Shown piece after piece: positions 50,801 through 64,000 of a stretch of 64,000 bases of DNA; positions within the stretch are counted from its first letter, which is position 1; each line of letters starts with the position of its first letter. A model generated the notes under the pieces. The model searched no databases and had not been told where the DNA came from. It saw nothing but the letters and a program-made list of their open reading frames with translations. Source of the stretch: Glandiceps talaboti (lineage: Eukaryota; Hemichordata; Enteropneusta; Spengelidae); NCBI RefSeq assembly GCF_964340395.1, contig NC_135553.1, positions 25,021,949-25,085,948 of the forward strand, in the 5' to 3' direction. Made by a program: the position numbers and the translations under genes.

Positions 50801-53800
50801 CTCTTAAAGTTGCCACTACTCAATTTAACCTCTTTGAAAAGATATTACCACGGATAATATAATTCTGTTCATCTCCAAAATATTTCCTTATTTTGCTACA
50901 ATCTACTTGTGACATAAGGTTGTCATTACTTGTCGTGTGCTTAGTACTGACAAAACAACTTTTTGATAACTTATACTTTCCATTGCAGATGGAAAGAAAT
51001 AACTGGGCAACAAAATTTAATGACCATTTTCAATAATTATACAATTCCAAAATCTTTACTTACTTCTTCCACTTCTTGATTGGCTGTCTGGTGTTCATCT
51101 GCCATCTGTGTTCGTGTCATCTTCCGTGACCTTGAGTTCCATCCTGAAAGGAATGAATCAAACAATACAGTATAAACTTATTGATGGAATGAAGTAACAG
51201 TTATTTAGATTCTAATATTTACTCTTAAAGTTGCCACTACTCAATTTAACCTTTTTGAAAAGATATTACCACGGATAATACAATTCTATTCATCTCCAAT
51301 ATTTCTTCATTCTGCTACAATCTACTTGTGACATAAGGTTGTCATTACTTGTCGTGTGCTTAGTACTGACAAAACAACTTTTTGATAACTTATACTTTCC
51401 ATTGCAGATGGGAATAAATATTAGGCAAAAAAATTTAATGACCATTTTCAATAATTATACAATTCCAAAATCTTCACTTACTTCTTCCACTTCTTGATTG
51501 GCTGTCTGGTGTTCATCTGCCATCTGTGTTCATGTCATCTTCCGTGACCTTGAGTTCCATCCTGAAAGGAATGAATCAAGCAATACAGTATAAACTTATT
51601 GATGGAATGAAATAACAGTTATTTAGATTCTAATATTTACTCTTAAAGTTGCCACTACTCAATTTAACCTCTTTGAAAAGATATTACCACGGATAATATA
51701 ATTCTGTTCATCTCCAAAATATTTCTTTATTCTGCTACAATCTACTTGTGACATAAGGTTGTCATTACTTGTCGTGTGCTTAGTACTAACAAAACAACTT
51801 TTTGATAACTTATACATTCCATTGCAGATGGGAAGAAATATTGGGCAACAAAATTTAATGACCATTCTCAGTAATTATACAATTCCAAAATCTTCACTTA
51901 CTTCTTCCACTTCTTGATTGGCTGTCTGGTGTTCATCTGCCATCTGTGTTCGTGTCATCTTCCGTAACCTTGAGTTCCATCCTGAAAGGAATGAATCAAA
52001 CAATATAGTATAAACTTATTGATGGAATGAAATAAGTTATTTAGATTCTAATATTTACTCTTATTAGTTGCCACTACTCACTTTAACCTTTTTGAAAAGA
52101 TATTACCACGGATAATATAATTCTGTTCATCTCCAAAATATTTCCTTACTTTGCTACAATCTACTTGTGACATAAGGTTGTCATTACTTGTCGTGTGCTT
52201 AGTACTGACAAAACAACTTTTTGATAACTTATACTTTCCATTGCAGATGGAAAGAAATAACTGGGCAACAAAATTTAATGACCATTTTGAATAATTATAC
52301 AATTCCAAAATCTTCACTTACTTCTTCCACTTCTTGATTGGCTGTCTGGTGTTCATCTGCCATCTGTGTTCGTGTCATCTTCCGTGACCTTGAGTTCCAT
52401 CCTGAAAGGAATGAATCAAACAATACAGTATAAACTTATTGATGGAATGAAGTAACAGTTATTTAGATTCTAATATTTACTCTTAAAGTTGCCACTACTC
52501 AATTTAACCTCTTTGAAAAGATATTACCACGGATAATATAATTCTGTTCATCTCCAAAATATTTCCTTACTTTGCTACAATCTACTTGTGACATAAGGTT
52601 GCCATTGCTTGTCGTGTGCTTAGTATTGACAAAAGAACTTTTTGATAACTTATACTTTCCATTGCAGATGGGAATAAATATTGGGCAACAAAATTTAATG
52701 ACCATTCTCGGTAATTATACAATTCCAAAATCTTCACTTACTTCTTCCACTTCTTGATTGGCTGTCTGGTGTTCATCTGCCATCTGTGTTCGTGTCATCT
52801 TCCGTGACCTTGAGTTCCATCCTGAAAGGAATGAATCAAACAATATAGTATAAACTTATTGATGGAATGAAATAACAGTTATTTAGATTCTAATATTTAC
52901 TCTTAAAGTTGCCACTACTCAATTTAACCATTTTGAAAAGATATTACCACGGATAATACAATTCTGTTCATCTCCAAAATATTTCTTCATTCTGCTACAA
53001 TCTACTTGTGACATAAGGTTGTCATTACTTGTCGTGTGCTTAGTACTGACAAAAGAACTTTTTGATAACTTATACTTTCCATTGCAGATGGGAAGAAATA
53101 TTGGGCAACAAAATTTAATGACCATTCTCGGTAATTATACAATTCCAAAATCTTCACTTACTTCTTCCACTTCTTGATTGGCTGTCTGGTGTTCATCTGC
53201 CATCTGTGTTCGTGTCATCTTCCGTAACCTTGAGTTCCATCCTGAAAGGAATGAATCAAACAATACAGTATAAACTTATTGATGGAATGAAATAACAGTT
53301 ATTTAGATTCTAATATTTACTCTTAAAGTTGCCACTACTCAATTTAACCATTTTGAAAAGATATTACCACGGATAATACAATTCTGTTCATCTCCAAAAT
53401 ATTTCTTCATTCTGCTACAATCTACTTGTGACATAAGGTTGTCATTACTTGTCGTGTGCTTAGTACTGACAAAAGAACTTTTTGATAACTTATACTTTCC
53501 ATTGCAGATGGGAATAAATATTGGGCAACAAAATTTAATGACCATTCTCAATAATTATACAATTCCAAAATCTTCACTTACTTCTTCCACTTCTTGATTG
53601 GCTGTCTGGTGTTCATCTGCCATCTGTGTTCGTGTCATGTTCCGTGACCTTGAGTTCCATCCTGAAAGGAATGAATCAAACAATACAGTATAAACTTATT
53701 GATGGAATGAAGTAACAGTTATTTAGATTCTAATATTTACTCTTAAAGTTGCCACTACTCAATTTAACCTCTTTGAAAAGATATTACCACGGATAATATA

Positions 53801-56800
53801 ATTCTGTTCATCTCCAAAATATTTCTTTATTCTGCTACAATCTACTTGTGACATAAGGTTGTCATTACTTGTCGTGTGCTTAGTACTAACAAAACAACTT
53901 TTTGATAACTTATACATTCCATTGCAGATGGGAAGAAATATTGGGCAACAAAATTTAATGACCATTCTCAGTAATTATACAATTCCAAAATCTTCACTTA
54001 CTTCTTCCACTTCTTGATTGGCTGTCTGGTGTTCATCTGCCATCTGTGTTCGTGTCATCTTCCGTAACCTTGAGTTCCATCCTGAAAGGAATGAATCAAA
54101 CAATACAGTATAAACTTATTGATGGAATGAAATAAGTTATTTAGATTCTAATATTTACTCTTATTAGTTGCCACTACTCACTTTAACCTTTTTGAAAAGA
54201 TATTACCACGGATAATACAATTCTGTTCATCTCCATTATTTCTTCATTCTGCTACAATCTACTTGTGACATAAGGTTGCCATTGCTTGTCGTGTGCTTAG
54301 TATTGACAAAAGAACTTTTTGATAACTTATACTTTCCATTGCAGATGGGAAGAAATATTGGGCAACAAAATTTAATGACCATTCTCGGTAATTATACAAT
54401 TCCAAAATCTTCACTTACTTCTTCCACTTCTTGATTGGCTGTCTGGTGTTCATCTGCCATCTGTGTTCGTGTCATCTTCCGTGACCTTGAGTTCCATCCT
54501 GAAAGGAATGAATCAAACAATATAGTATAAACTTATTGATGGAATGAAATAACAGTTATTTAGATTCTAATATTTACTCTTAAAGTTGCCACTACTCAAT
54601 TTAACCATTTTGAAAAGATATTACCACGGATAATACAATTCTGTTCATCTCCAAAATATTTCTTCATTCTGCTACAATCTACTTGTGACATAAGGTTGCC
54701 ATTGCTTGTCGTGTGCTTAGTATTGACAAAAGAACTTTTTGATAACTTATACTTTCCATTGCAGATGGGAATAAATATTGGGCAACAAAATTTAATGACC
54801 ATTCTCGGTAATTATACAATTCCAAAATCTTCACTTACTTCTTCCACTTCTTGATTGGCTGTCTGGTGTTCATCTGCCATCTGTGTTCGTGTCATCTTCC
54901 GTGACCTTGAGTTCCATCCTGAAAGGAATGAATCAAACAATATAGTATAAACTTATTGATGGAATGAAATAACAGTTATTTAGATTCTAATATTTACTCT
55001 TAAAGTTGCCACTACTCAATTTAACCATTTTGAAAAGATATTACCACGGATAATACAATTCTGTTCATCTCCAAAATATTTCTTCATTCTGCTACAATCT
55101 ACTTGTGACATAAGGTTGTCATTACTTGTCGTGTGCTTAGTACTGACAAAAGAACTTTTTGATAACTTATACTTTCCATTGCAGATGGGAAGAAATATTG
55201 GGCAACAAAATTTAATGACCATTCTCGGTAATTATACAATTCCAAAATCTTCACTTACTTCTTCCACTTCTTGATTGGCTGTCTGGTGTTCATCTGCCAT
55301 CTGTGTTCGTGTCATCTTCCGTAACCTTGAGTTCCATCCTGAAAGGAATGAATCAAACAATACAGTATAAACTTATTGATGGAATGAAATAACAGTTATT
55401 TAGATTCTAATATTTACTCTTAAAGTTGCCACTACTCAATTGAACCATTTTGAAAAGATATTACCACGGATAATACAATTCTGTTCATCTCCAAAATATT
55501 TCTTCATTCTGCTACAATCTACTTGTGACATAAGGTTGTCATTACTTGTCGTGTGCTTAGTACTGACAAAAGAACTTTTTGATAACTTATACTTTCCATT
55601 GCAGATGGGAATAAATATTGGGCAACAAAATTTAATGACCATTCTCAATAATTATACAATTCCAAAATCTTCACTTACTTCTTCCACTTCTTGATTGGCT
55701 GTCTGGTGTTCATCTGCCATCTGTGTTCGTGTCATCTTCCGTAACCTTGAGTTCCATCCTGAAAGGAATGAATCAAACAATACAGTATAAACTTATTGAT
55801 GGAATGAAATAAGTTATTTAGATTCTAATATTTACTCTTATTAGTTGCCACTACTCACTTTAACCTTTTTGAAAAGATATTACCACGGATAATACAATTC
55901 TGTTCATCTCCATTATTTCTTCATTCTGCTACAATCTACTTGTGACATAAGGTTGCCATTGCTTGTCGTGTGCTTAGTATTGACAAAAGAACTTTTTGAT
56001 AACTTATACTTTCCATTGCAGATGGGAAGAAATATTGGGCAACAAAATTTAATGACCATTCTCGGTAATTATACAATTCCAAAATCTTCACTTACTTCTT
56101 CCACTTCTTGATTGGCTGTCTGGTGTTCATCTGCCATCTGTGTTCGTGTCATCTTCCGTGACCTTGAGTTCCATCCTGAAAGGAATGAATCAAACAATAT
56201 AGTATAAACTTATTGATGGAATGAAATAACAGTTATTTAGATTCTAATATTTACTCTTAAAGTTGCCACTACTCAATTTAACCATTTTGAAAAGATATTA
56301 CCACGGATAATACAATTCTGTTCATCTCCAAAATATTTCTTCATTCTGCTACAATCTACTTGTGACATAAGGTTGCCATTGCTTGTCGTGTGCTTAGTAT
56401 TGACAAAAGAACTTTTTGATAACTTATACTTTCCATTGCAGATGGGAATAAATATTGGGCAACAAAATTTAATGACCATTCTCGGTAATTATACAATTCC
56501 AAAATCTTCACTTACTTCTTCCACTTCTTGATTGGCTGTCTGGTGTTCATCTGCCATCTGTGTTCGTGTCATCTTCCGTGACCTTGAGTTCCATCCTGAA
56601 AGGAATGAATCAAACAATATAGTATAAACTTATTGATGGAATGAAATAACAGTTATTTAGATTCTAATATTTACTCTTAAAGTTGCCACTACTCAATTTA
56701 ACCATTTTGAAAAGATATTACCACGGATAATACAATTCTGTTCATCTCCAAAATATTTCTTCATTCTGCTACAATCTACTTGTGACATAAGGTTGTCATT

Positions 56801-57443
56801 ACTTGTCGTGTGCTTAGTACTGACAAAAGAACTTTTTGATAACTTATACTTTCCATTGCAGATGGGAAGAAATATTGGGCAACAAAATTTAATGACCATT
56901 CTCGGTAATTATACAATTCCAAAATCTTCACTTACTTCTTCCACTTCTTGATTGGCTGTCTGGTGTTCATCTGCCATCTGTGTTCGTGTCATCTTCCGTA
57001 ACCTTGAGTTCCATCCTGAAAGGAATGAATCAAACAATACAGTATAAACTTATTGATGGAATGAAATAACAGTTATTTAGATTCTAATATTTACTCTTAA
57101 AGTTGCCACTACTCAATTGAACCATTTTGAAAAGATATTACCACGGATAATACAATTCTGTTCATCTCCAAAATATTTCTTCATTCTGCTACAATCTACT
57201 TGTGACATAAGGTTGTCATTACTTGTCGTGTGCTTAGTACTGACAAAAGAACTTTTTGATAACTTATACTTTCCATTGCAGATGGGAATAAATATTGGGC
57301 AACAAAATTTAATGACCATTCTCAATAATTATACAATTCCAAAATCTTCACTTACTTCTTCCACTTCTTGATTGGCTGTCTGGTGTTCATCTGCCATCTG
57401 TGTTCGTGTCATCTTCCGTGACCTTGAGTTCCATCCTGAAAGG
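47811..57443. repeat. 9.63-kb higher-order repeat of 23 monomers
   Basis: A marker block (aggaataaatc with actctttgatgg and caaagtatttctttatta) at 47.81 kb recurs at 57.44 kb. From there the order of variant monomers is repeated with a constant offset of 9,633 bp, for example 48325/57958, 49141/58774, 51659/61292 and 52078/61711. The second copy starts at 57.44 kb and remains in register to about 62 kb; the marker itself recurs early at about 63.72 kb. Shorter shared blocks occur at offsets of 1,677, 2,097, 7,956 and 11,309 bp, all close to whole multiples of the monomer. Confidence 0.85.
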
Positions 57444-60400
57444 AATAAATCAAACAATACAGTATAAACTCTTTGATGGAATAAAATAACAGTTATTTAG
57501 ATTCTAATATTTACTCTTAAAGTTGCCACTACTCATTTTAACCTCTTTGAAAAGATATTACCACGGATAATATAATTCTGTTCATCTCCAAAGTATTTCT
57601 TTATTATGCTACAATCTACTTGTGACATAAGGTTGTCATTACTTGTCTTGTGCTTAGTACTGACAAAAGAATTTTTTGATAACTTATACTTTCCATTGCA
57701 GATGGGAAGAAATATTGGGCAACAAAATTTAATGACCATTCTCATTAATTATACAATTCCAAAATCTTCACTTACTTCTTCCACTTCTTGATTGGCTGTC
57801 TGGTGTTCATCTGCCATCTGTGTTCGTGTCATCTTCCGTGACCTTGAGTTCCATCCTGAAAGGAATGAATCAAACAATACAGTATAAACTTATTAATGGA
57901 ATAAAATAACAGTTATTTAGATTCTAATATTTACTCTTAAAGTTGCCACTACTCAATTTAACCACGGATAATATAATTCTGTTCAGCTCCAAAATATTTC
58001 TTCATTCTGCTACAATCTACTTGTGACATAAGGTTGTCATTACTTGTCGTGTGCTTAGTACTGACAAAAGAACTTTTTGATAACTTGTACTTTCCATTGC
58101 AGATGGGAATAAATATTGGGCAACAAAATTTAATGATCATTCACAGTAATTATTTAATTCCAAAATCTTCACTTACTTCTTCCATTTCTTGATTGGCTGT
58201 CTGGTGTTCATCTGCCATCTGTGTTCGTGTCATCTTCCGTTACCTTGAGTTCCATCCTGAAAGGAATGAATCAAACAATACAGTATAAACTTATTGATGG
58301 AATGAAATAACAGTTATTTAGATTCTAATATTTACTCTTAAAGTTGCCACTACTCAATTTAACCTTTTTGAAAAGATATTACCACGGATAATATAATTCT
58401 GTTCATCTCCAAAATATTTCTTTCTTCTGCTACAATCTACTTGTGACATAAGGTTGTCATTACTTGCCGTGTGCTTAGCACTGACAAAAGAACTTTTTGA
58501 TAACTTATACTTTCCATTGCAGATGGGAAGAAATATTGGGCAACAAAATTTAATGACCATTCTCAGTAATTATACAATTCCAAAATCTTCACTTACTTCT
58601 TCCACTTCTTGATTGGCTGTCTGGTGTTCATCTGCCATCTGTGTTCGTGTCATCTTCCGTGACCTTGAGTTCCATCCTGAAAGGAATGAATCAAACAATA
58701 CAGTATAAACTTATTGATGGAATGAAATAACAGTTATTTAGATTCTAATATTTACTCTTAAAGTTGCCACTAGTCAATTTAACCTTTTTGAAAAGATATT
58801 ACCACGGATAATACAATTCTGTTCATCTCCAAAATATGTCTTCATTCTGCTACAATCTACTTGTGACATAAGGTTGTCATTACTTGTCGTGTGCTTAGTA
58901 CTGACAAAAGAACTTTTAGATAACTTATACTTTCCATTGCAGATGGTAACAAATATTGGGCAACAGAATTTAATGACCATTCTCAGTAATTATACAATTG
59001 CAAAATCTTCACTTACTTCTTCCACTTCTTGATTGGCTGTCTGGTGTTCATCTGCCATCGGTGTTCGTGTCATCTTCCGTGACCTTGAGTTCCATCCTGA
59101 AAGGAATGAATCAAACAATACAGTATAAACTTATTGATGGAATGAAATAACAGTTATTTAGATTCTAATATTTACTCTTAAAGTTGCCACTACTCAATTT
59201 AACCTTTTTGAAAAGATATTACCACGGATAATACAATTCTATTCATCTCCAATATTTCTTCATTCTGCTACAATCTACTTGTGGCATAAGGTTGTCATTA
59301 CTTGTCGTGTGCTTAGTACTGACAAAAGAACTTTATGATAACTTATACTTTCCATTGCAGATGGGAATAAATATTAGGCAACAAAATTTAATGACCATTT
59401 TCAATAATTATACAATTCCAAAATCTTCACTTACTTCTTCCACTTCTTGATTGGCTGTCTGGTGTTCATCTGCCATCTGTGTTCGTGTCATCTTCCGTGA
59501 CCTTGAGTTCCATCCTGAAAGGAATAAATCAAACAATACAGTATAAACTTATTGATGGAATGAAATAACAGTTATTTAGATTCTAATATTTACTCTTAAA
59601 GTTGCCACTACTCAATTTAACCTCTTTGAAAAGATATTACCACGGATAATATAATTCTGTTCATCTCCAAAATATTTCTTTATTTTGCTACAATCTACTT
59701 GTGACATAAGGTTGTCATTACTTGTCGTGTGCTTAGTACTGACAAAACAACTTTTTGATAACTTATACTTTCCATTGCAGATGGAAAGAAATAACTGGGC
59801 AACAAAATTTAATGACCATTCTCAGTAATTATACAATTCCAAAATCTTCACTTACTTCTTCCACTTCTTGATTGGCTGTCTGGTGTTCATCTGCCATCTG
59901 TGTTCGTGTCATCTTCCGTGACCTTGAGTTCCATCCTGAAAGGAATGAATCAAACAATACAGTATAAACTTATTGATGGAATGAAGTAACAGTTATTTAG
60001 ATTCTAATATTTACTCTTAAAGTTGCCACTACTCAATTTAACCTTTTTGAAAAGATATTACCACGGATAATACAATTCTATTCATCTCCAATATTTCTTC
60101 ATTCTGCTACAATCTACTTGTGACATAAGGTTGTCATTACTTGTCGTGTGCTTAGTACTGACAAAAGAACTTTATGATAACTTATACTTTCCATTGCAGA
60201 TGGGAATAAATATTAGGCAACAAAATTTAATGACCATTTTCAATAATTATACAATTCCAAAATCTTCACTTACTTCTTCCACTTCTTGATTGGCTGTCTG
60301 GTGTTCATCTGCCATCTGTGTTCGTGTCATCTTCCGTGACCTTGAGTTCCATCCTGAAAGGAATAAATCAAACAATGTACAGTATAAACTTATTGATGGA

Positions 60401-63400
60401 ATGAAATAACAGTTATTTAGATTCTAATATTTACTCTTAAAGTTGCCACTACTCAATTTAACCTCTTTGAAAAGATATTACCACGGATAATATAATTCTG
60501 TTCATCTCCAAAATATTTCCTTATTTTGCTACAATCTACTTGTGACATAAGGTTGTCATTACTTGTCGTGTGCTTAGTACTGACAAAACAACTTTTTGAT
60601 AACTTATACTTTCCATTGCAGATGGAAAGAAATAACTGGGCAACAAAATTTAATGACCATTTTCAATAATTATACAATTCCAAAATCTTTACTTACTTCT
60701 TCCACTTCTTGATTGGCTGTCTGGTGTTCATCTGCCATCTGTGTTCGTGTCATCTTCCGTGACCTTGAGTTCCATCCTGAAAGGAATGAATCAAACAATA
60801 CAGTATAAACTTATTGATGGAATGAAGTAACAGTTATTTAGATTCTAATATTTACTCTTAAAGTTGCCACTACTCAATTTAACCTTTTTGAAAAGATATT
60901 ACCACGGATAATACAATTCTATTCATCTCCAATATTTCTTCATTCTGCTACAATCTACTTGTGACATAAGGTTGTCATTACTTGTCGTGTGCTTAGTACT
61001 GACAAAACAACTTTTTGATAACTTATACTTTCCATTGCAGATGGGAATAAATATTAGGCAAAAAAATTTAATGACCATTTTCAATAATTATACAATTCCA
61101 AAATCTTCACTTACTTCTTCCACTTCTTGATTGGCTGTCTGGTGTTCATCTGCCATCTGTGTTCATGTCATCTTCCGTGACCTTGAGTTCCATCCTGAAA
61201 GGAATGAATCAAGCAATACAGTATAAACTTATTGATGGAATGAAATAACAGTTATTTAGATTCTAATATTTACTCTTAAAGTTGCCACTACTCAATTTAA
61301 CCTCTTTGAAAAGATATTACCACGGATAATATAATTCTGTTCATCTCCAAAATATTTCTTTATTCTGCTACAATCTACTTGTGACATAAGGTTGTCATTA
61401 CTTGTCGTGTGCTTAGTACTAACAAAACAACTTTTTGATAACTTATACATTCCATTGCAGATGGGAAGAAATATTGGGCAACAAAATTTAATGACCATTC
61501 TCAGTAATTATACAATTCCAAAATCTTCACTTACTTCTTCCACTTCTTGATTGGCTGTCTGGTGTTCATCTGCCATCTGTGTTCGTGTCATCTTCCGTAA
61601 CCTTGAGTTCCATCCTGAAAGGAATGAATCAAACAATATAGTATAAACTTATTGATGGAATGAAATAAGTTATTTAGATTCTAATATTTACTCTTATTAG
61701 TTGCCACTACTCACTTTAACCTTTTTGAAAAGATATTACCACGGATAATATAATTCTGTTCATCTCCAAAATATTTCCTTACTTTGCTACAATCTACTTG
61801 TGACATAAGGTTGTCATTACTTGTCGTGTGCTTAGTACTGACAAAACAACTTTTTGATAACTTATACTTTCCATTGCAGATGGAAAGAAATAACTGGGCA
61901 ACAAAATTTAATGACCATTTTGAATAATTATACAATTCCAAAATCTTCACTTACTTCTTCCACTTCTTGATTGGCTGTCTGGTGTTCATCTGCCATCTGT
62001 GTTCGTGTCATCTTCCGTGACCTTGAGTTCCATCCTGAAAGGAATGAATCAAACAATACAGTATAAACTTATTGATGGAATGAAGTAACAGTTGTTTAGA
62101 TTCTAATATTTACTCTTAAAGTTGCCACTACTCAATTTAACCTCTTTGAAAAGATATTACCACGGATAATATAATTCTGTTCATCTCCAAAATATTTCCT
62201 TACTTTGCTACAATCTACTTGTGACATAAGGTTGTCATTACTTGTCGTGTGCTTAGTACTGACAAAACAACTTTTTGATAACTTATACTTTCCATTGCAG
62301 ATGGAAAGAAATAACTGGGCAACACAATTTAATGACCATTTTCAATAATTATACAATTCCAAAATCTTCACTTACTTCTTCCACTTCTTGATTGGCTGTC
62401 TGGTGTTCATCTGCCATCTGTGTTCGTGTCATCTTCCGTGACCTTGAGTTCCATCCTGAAAGGAATGAATCAAACAATACAGTATAAACTTATTGATGGA
62501 ATGAAGTAACAGTTATTTAGATTCTAATATTTACTCTTAAAGTTGCCACTACTCAATTTAACCTCTTTGAAAAGATATTACCACGGATAATATAATTCTG
62601 TTCATCTCCAAAATATTTCTTTATTCTGCTACAATCTACTTGTGACATAAGGTTGTCATTACTTGTCGTGTGCTTAGTACTAACAAAACAACTTTTTGAT
62701 AACTTATACATTCCATTGCAGATGGGAAGAAATATTGGGCAACAAAATTTAATGACCATTCTCAGTAATTATACAATTCCAAAATCTTCACTTACTTCTT
62801 CCACTTCTTGATTGGCTGTCTGGTGTTCATCTGCCATCTGTGTTCGTGTCATCTTCCGTAACCTTGAGTTCCATCCTGAAAGGAATGAATCAAACAATAC
62901 AGTATAAACTTATTGATGGAATGAAATAAGTTATTTAGATTCTAATATTTACTCTTATTAGTTGCCACTACTCACTTTAACCTTTTTGAAAAGATATTAC
63001 CACGGATAATACAATTCTGTTCATCTCCATTATTTCTTCATTCTGCTACAATCTACTTGTGACATAAGGTTGCCATTGCTTGTCGTGTGCTTAGTATTGA
63101 CAAAAGAACTTTTTGATAACTTATACTTTCCATTGCAGATGGGAAGAAATATTGGGCAACAAAATTTAATGACCATTCTCGGTAATTATACAATTCCAAA
63201 ATCTTCACTTACTTCTTCCACTTCTTGATTGGCTGTCTGGTGTTCATCTGCCATCTGTGTTCGTGTCATCTTCCGTGACCTTGAGTTCCATCCTGAAAGA
63301 AATGAATCAAACAATACAGTATAAACTTATTGATGGAATGAAATAACAGTTATTTAGATTCTAAAATTTACTCTTAAAGTTGCCACTACTCAATTTAACC

Positions 63401-64000
63401 ATTTTGAAAAGATATTACCACGGATAATACAATTCTGTTCATCTCCAAAATATTTCTTCATTCTGCTACAATCTACTTGTGACATAAGGTTGTCATTACT
63501 TGTCGTGTGCTTAGTACTGACAAAAGAACTTTTTGATAACTTATACTTTCCATTGCAGATGGGAATAAATATTGGGCAACAAAATTTAATGACCATTCTC
63601 AATAATTATACAATTCCAAAATCTTCACTTACTTCTTCCACTTCTTGATTGGCTGTCTGGTGTTCATCTGCCATCTGTGTTCGTGTCATCTTCCGTGACC
63701 TTGAGTTCCATCCTGAAAGGAATAAATCAAACAATACAGTATAAACTCTTTGATGGAATGAAATAACAGTTATTTAGATTCTAATATTTACTCTTAAAGT
63801 TGCCACTACTCATTTTAACCTCTTTGAAAAGATATTACCACGGATAATATAATTCTGTTCATCTCCAAAGTATTTCTTTATTAAGCTACAATCTACTTGT
63901 GACATAAGGTTGTCATTACTTGTCTTGTGCTTAGTACTGACAAAAGAATTTTTTGATAACTTATACTTTCCATTGCAGATGGGAAGAAATATTGGGCAAC

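Larger units (their letters stand above)
37200..64000. repeat. 419-bp tandem array, about 64 monomers, runs off the window
   Basis: Monomers of 418-420 bp repeat head to tail to the end of the window. Most pairs differ by only a few per cent. Typical landmarks are cttacttcttccacttcttg, gattggctgtctggtgttca, tcctgaaaggaatgaatc, actcttaaagttgccactac and acttgtgacataaggttg. Recurring variants define monomer types: tatacattcc instead of tatactttcc, gccattgcttg instead of gtcattacttg, catctccattattt, and ggaaagaaataactgg. These types recur in fixed order over long distances, giving higher-order repeats. Each monomer holds the minus-strand exon-like cassette. A 68-codon minus-strand frame elsewhere in the unit is broken in many copies. 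Confidence 0.97.

Noticed and set aside
38251-63602. A repeated minus-strand ORF of about 68 codons (starting MVIKFCCPIF) in many monomers of the 419-bp array
   Set aside because: Many monomers carry a 2-bp deletion (tctccaatattt or tctccattattt) or a 1-bp insertion (gaaagaaataactgg) that break the frame. The frame also overlaps the presumed intron. Its recurrence follows from monomer identity.

Overview
The window looks like nuclear DNA of an animal, most likely a marine invertebrate. It is AT-rich, gene-poor, has spliced genes with GT-AG signals, and is crowded with microsatellites, minisatellites and short inverted-repeat transposons. The one gene I can name is the large exon of a USH1G (SANS) homologue, which is an animal-specific scaffold. 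I cannot place the phylum from sequence alone. No tRNA, rRNA, CRISPR, operon or prokaryotic feature was seen.

Region 1 (1-12.4 kb) is repeats and transposons. A 47-bp minisatellite ends in a fold-back element. A TA-flanked MITE-like element follows, then several small duplications. A 22/32-bp minisatellite is split by a 1,482-bp element that still carries its target-site duplication. Region 2 (12.4-15.7 kb) has a lone coding-like terminal exon of an unrecognised plus-strand gene, then the 3' exon of USH1G (ankyrin repeats, central region, SAM domain, C-terminal PDZ ligand), a poly(A) signal and a hairpin element. Region 3 (15.7-28.2 kb) is intergenic, with 25-bp and 51/53-bp minisatellites, hairpins, G-tracts and GACA/CA/CG microsatellites. 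Region 4 (28.3-36.1 kb) has three coding-like minus-strand exons (the middle one cysteine-rich and EGF-like), a MITE with a 10-bp target duplication, a 1.2-kb inverted-repeat element holding a frameshifted gene fragment, several diverged duplications, and two small plus-strand coding-like ORFs.

Region 5 (about 36.16-64 kb, running off the end) is the most unusual part. About 64 nearly identical 419-bp monomers form nested higher-order repeats, preceded by at least three strongly diverged units. On the minus strand almost every monomer has a splice acceptor, an 80-nt block and a GTAAGT donor. The block has a short upstream reading frame overlapping a second ATG frame that stays open to the donor. 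Two diverged units keep the second-ATG-to-donor layout and the third keeps the acceptor and first ATG. The array therefore looks like an amplified exon plus flanking introns rather than an arbitrary satellite. Whether it is transcribed, and whether it joins the minus-strand exons at 28-29 kb, cannot be told from the sequence.
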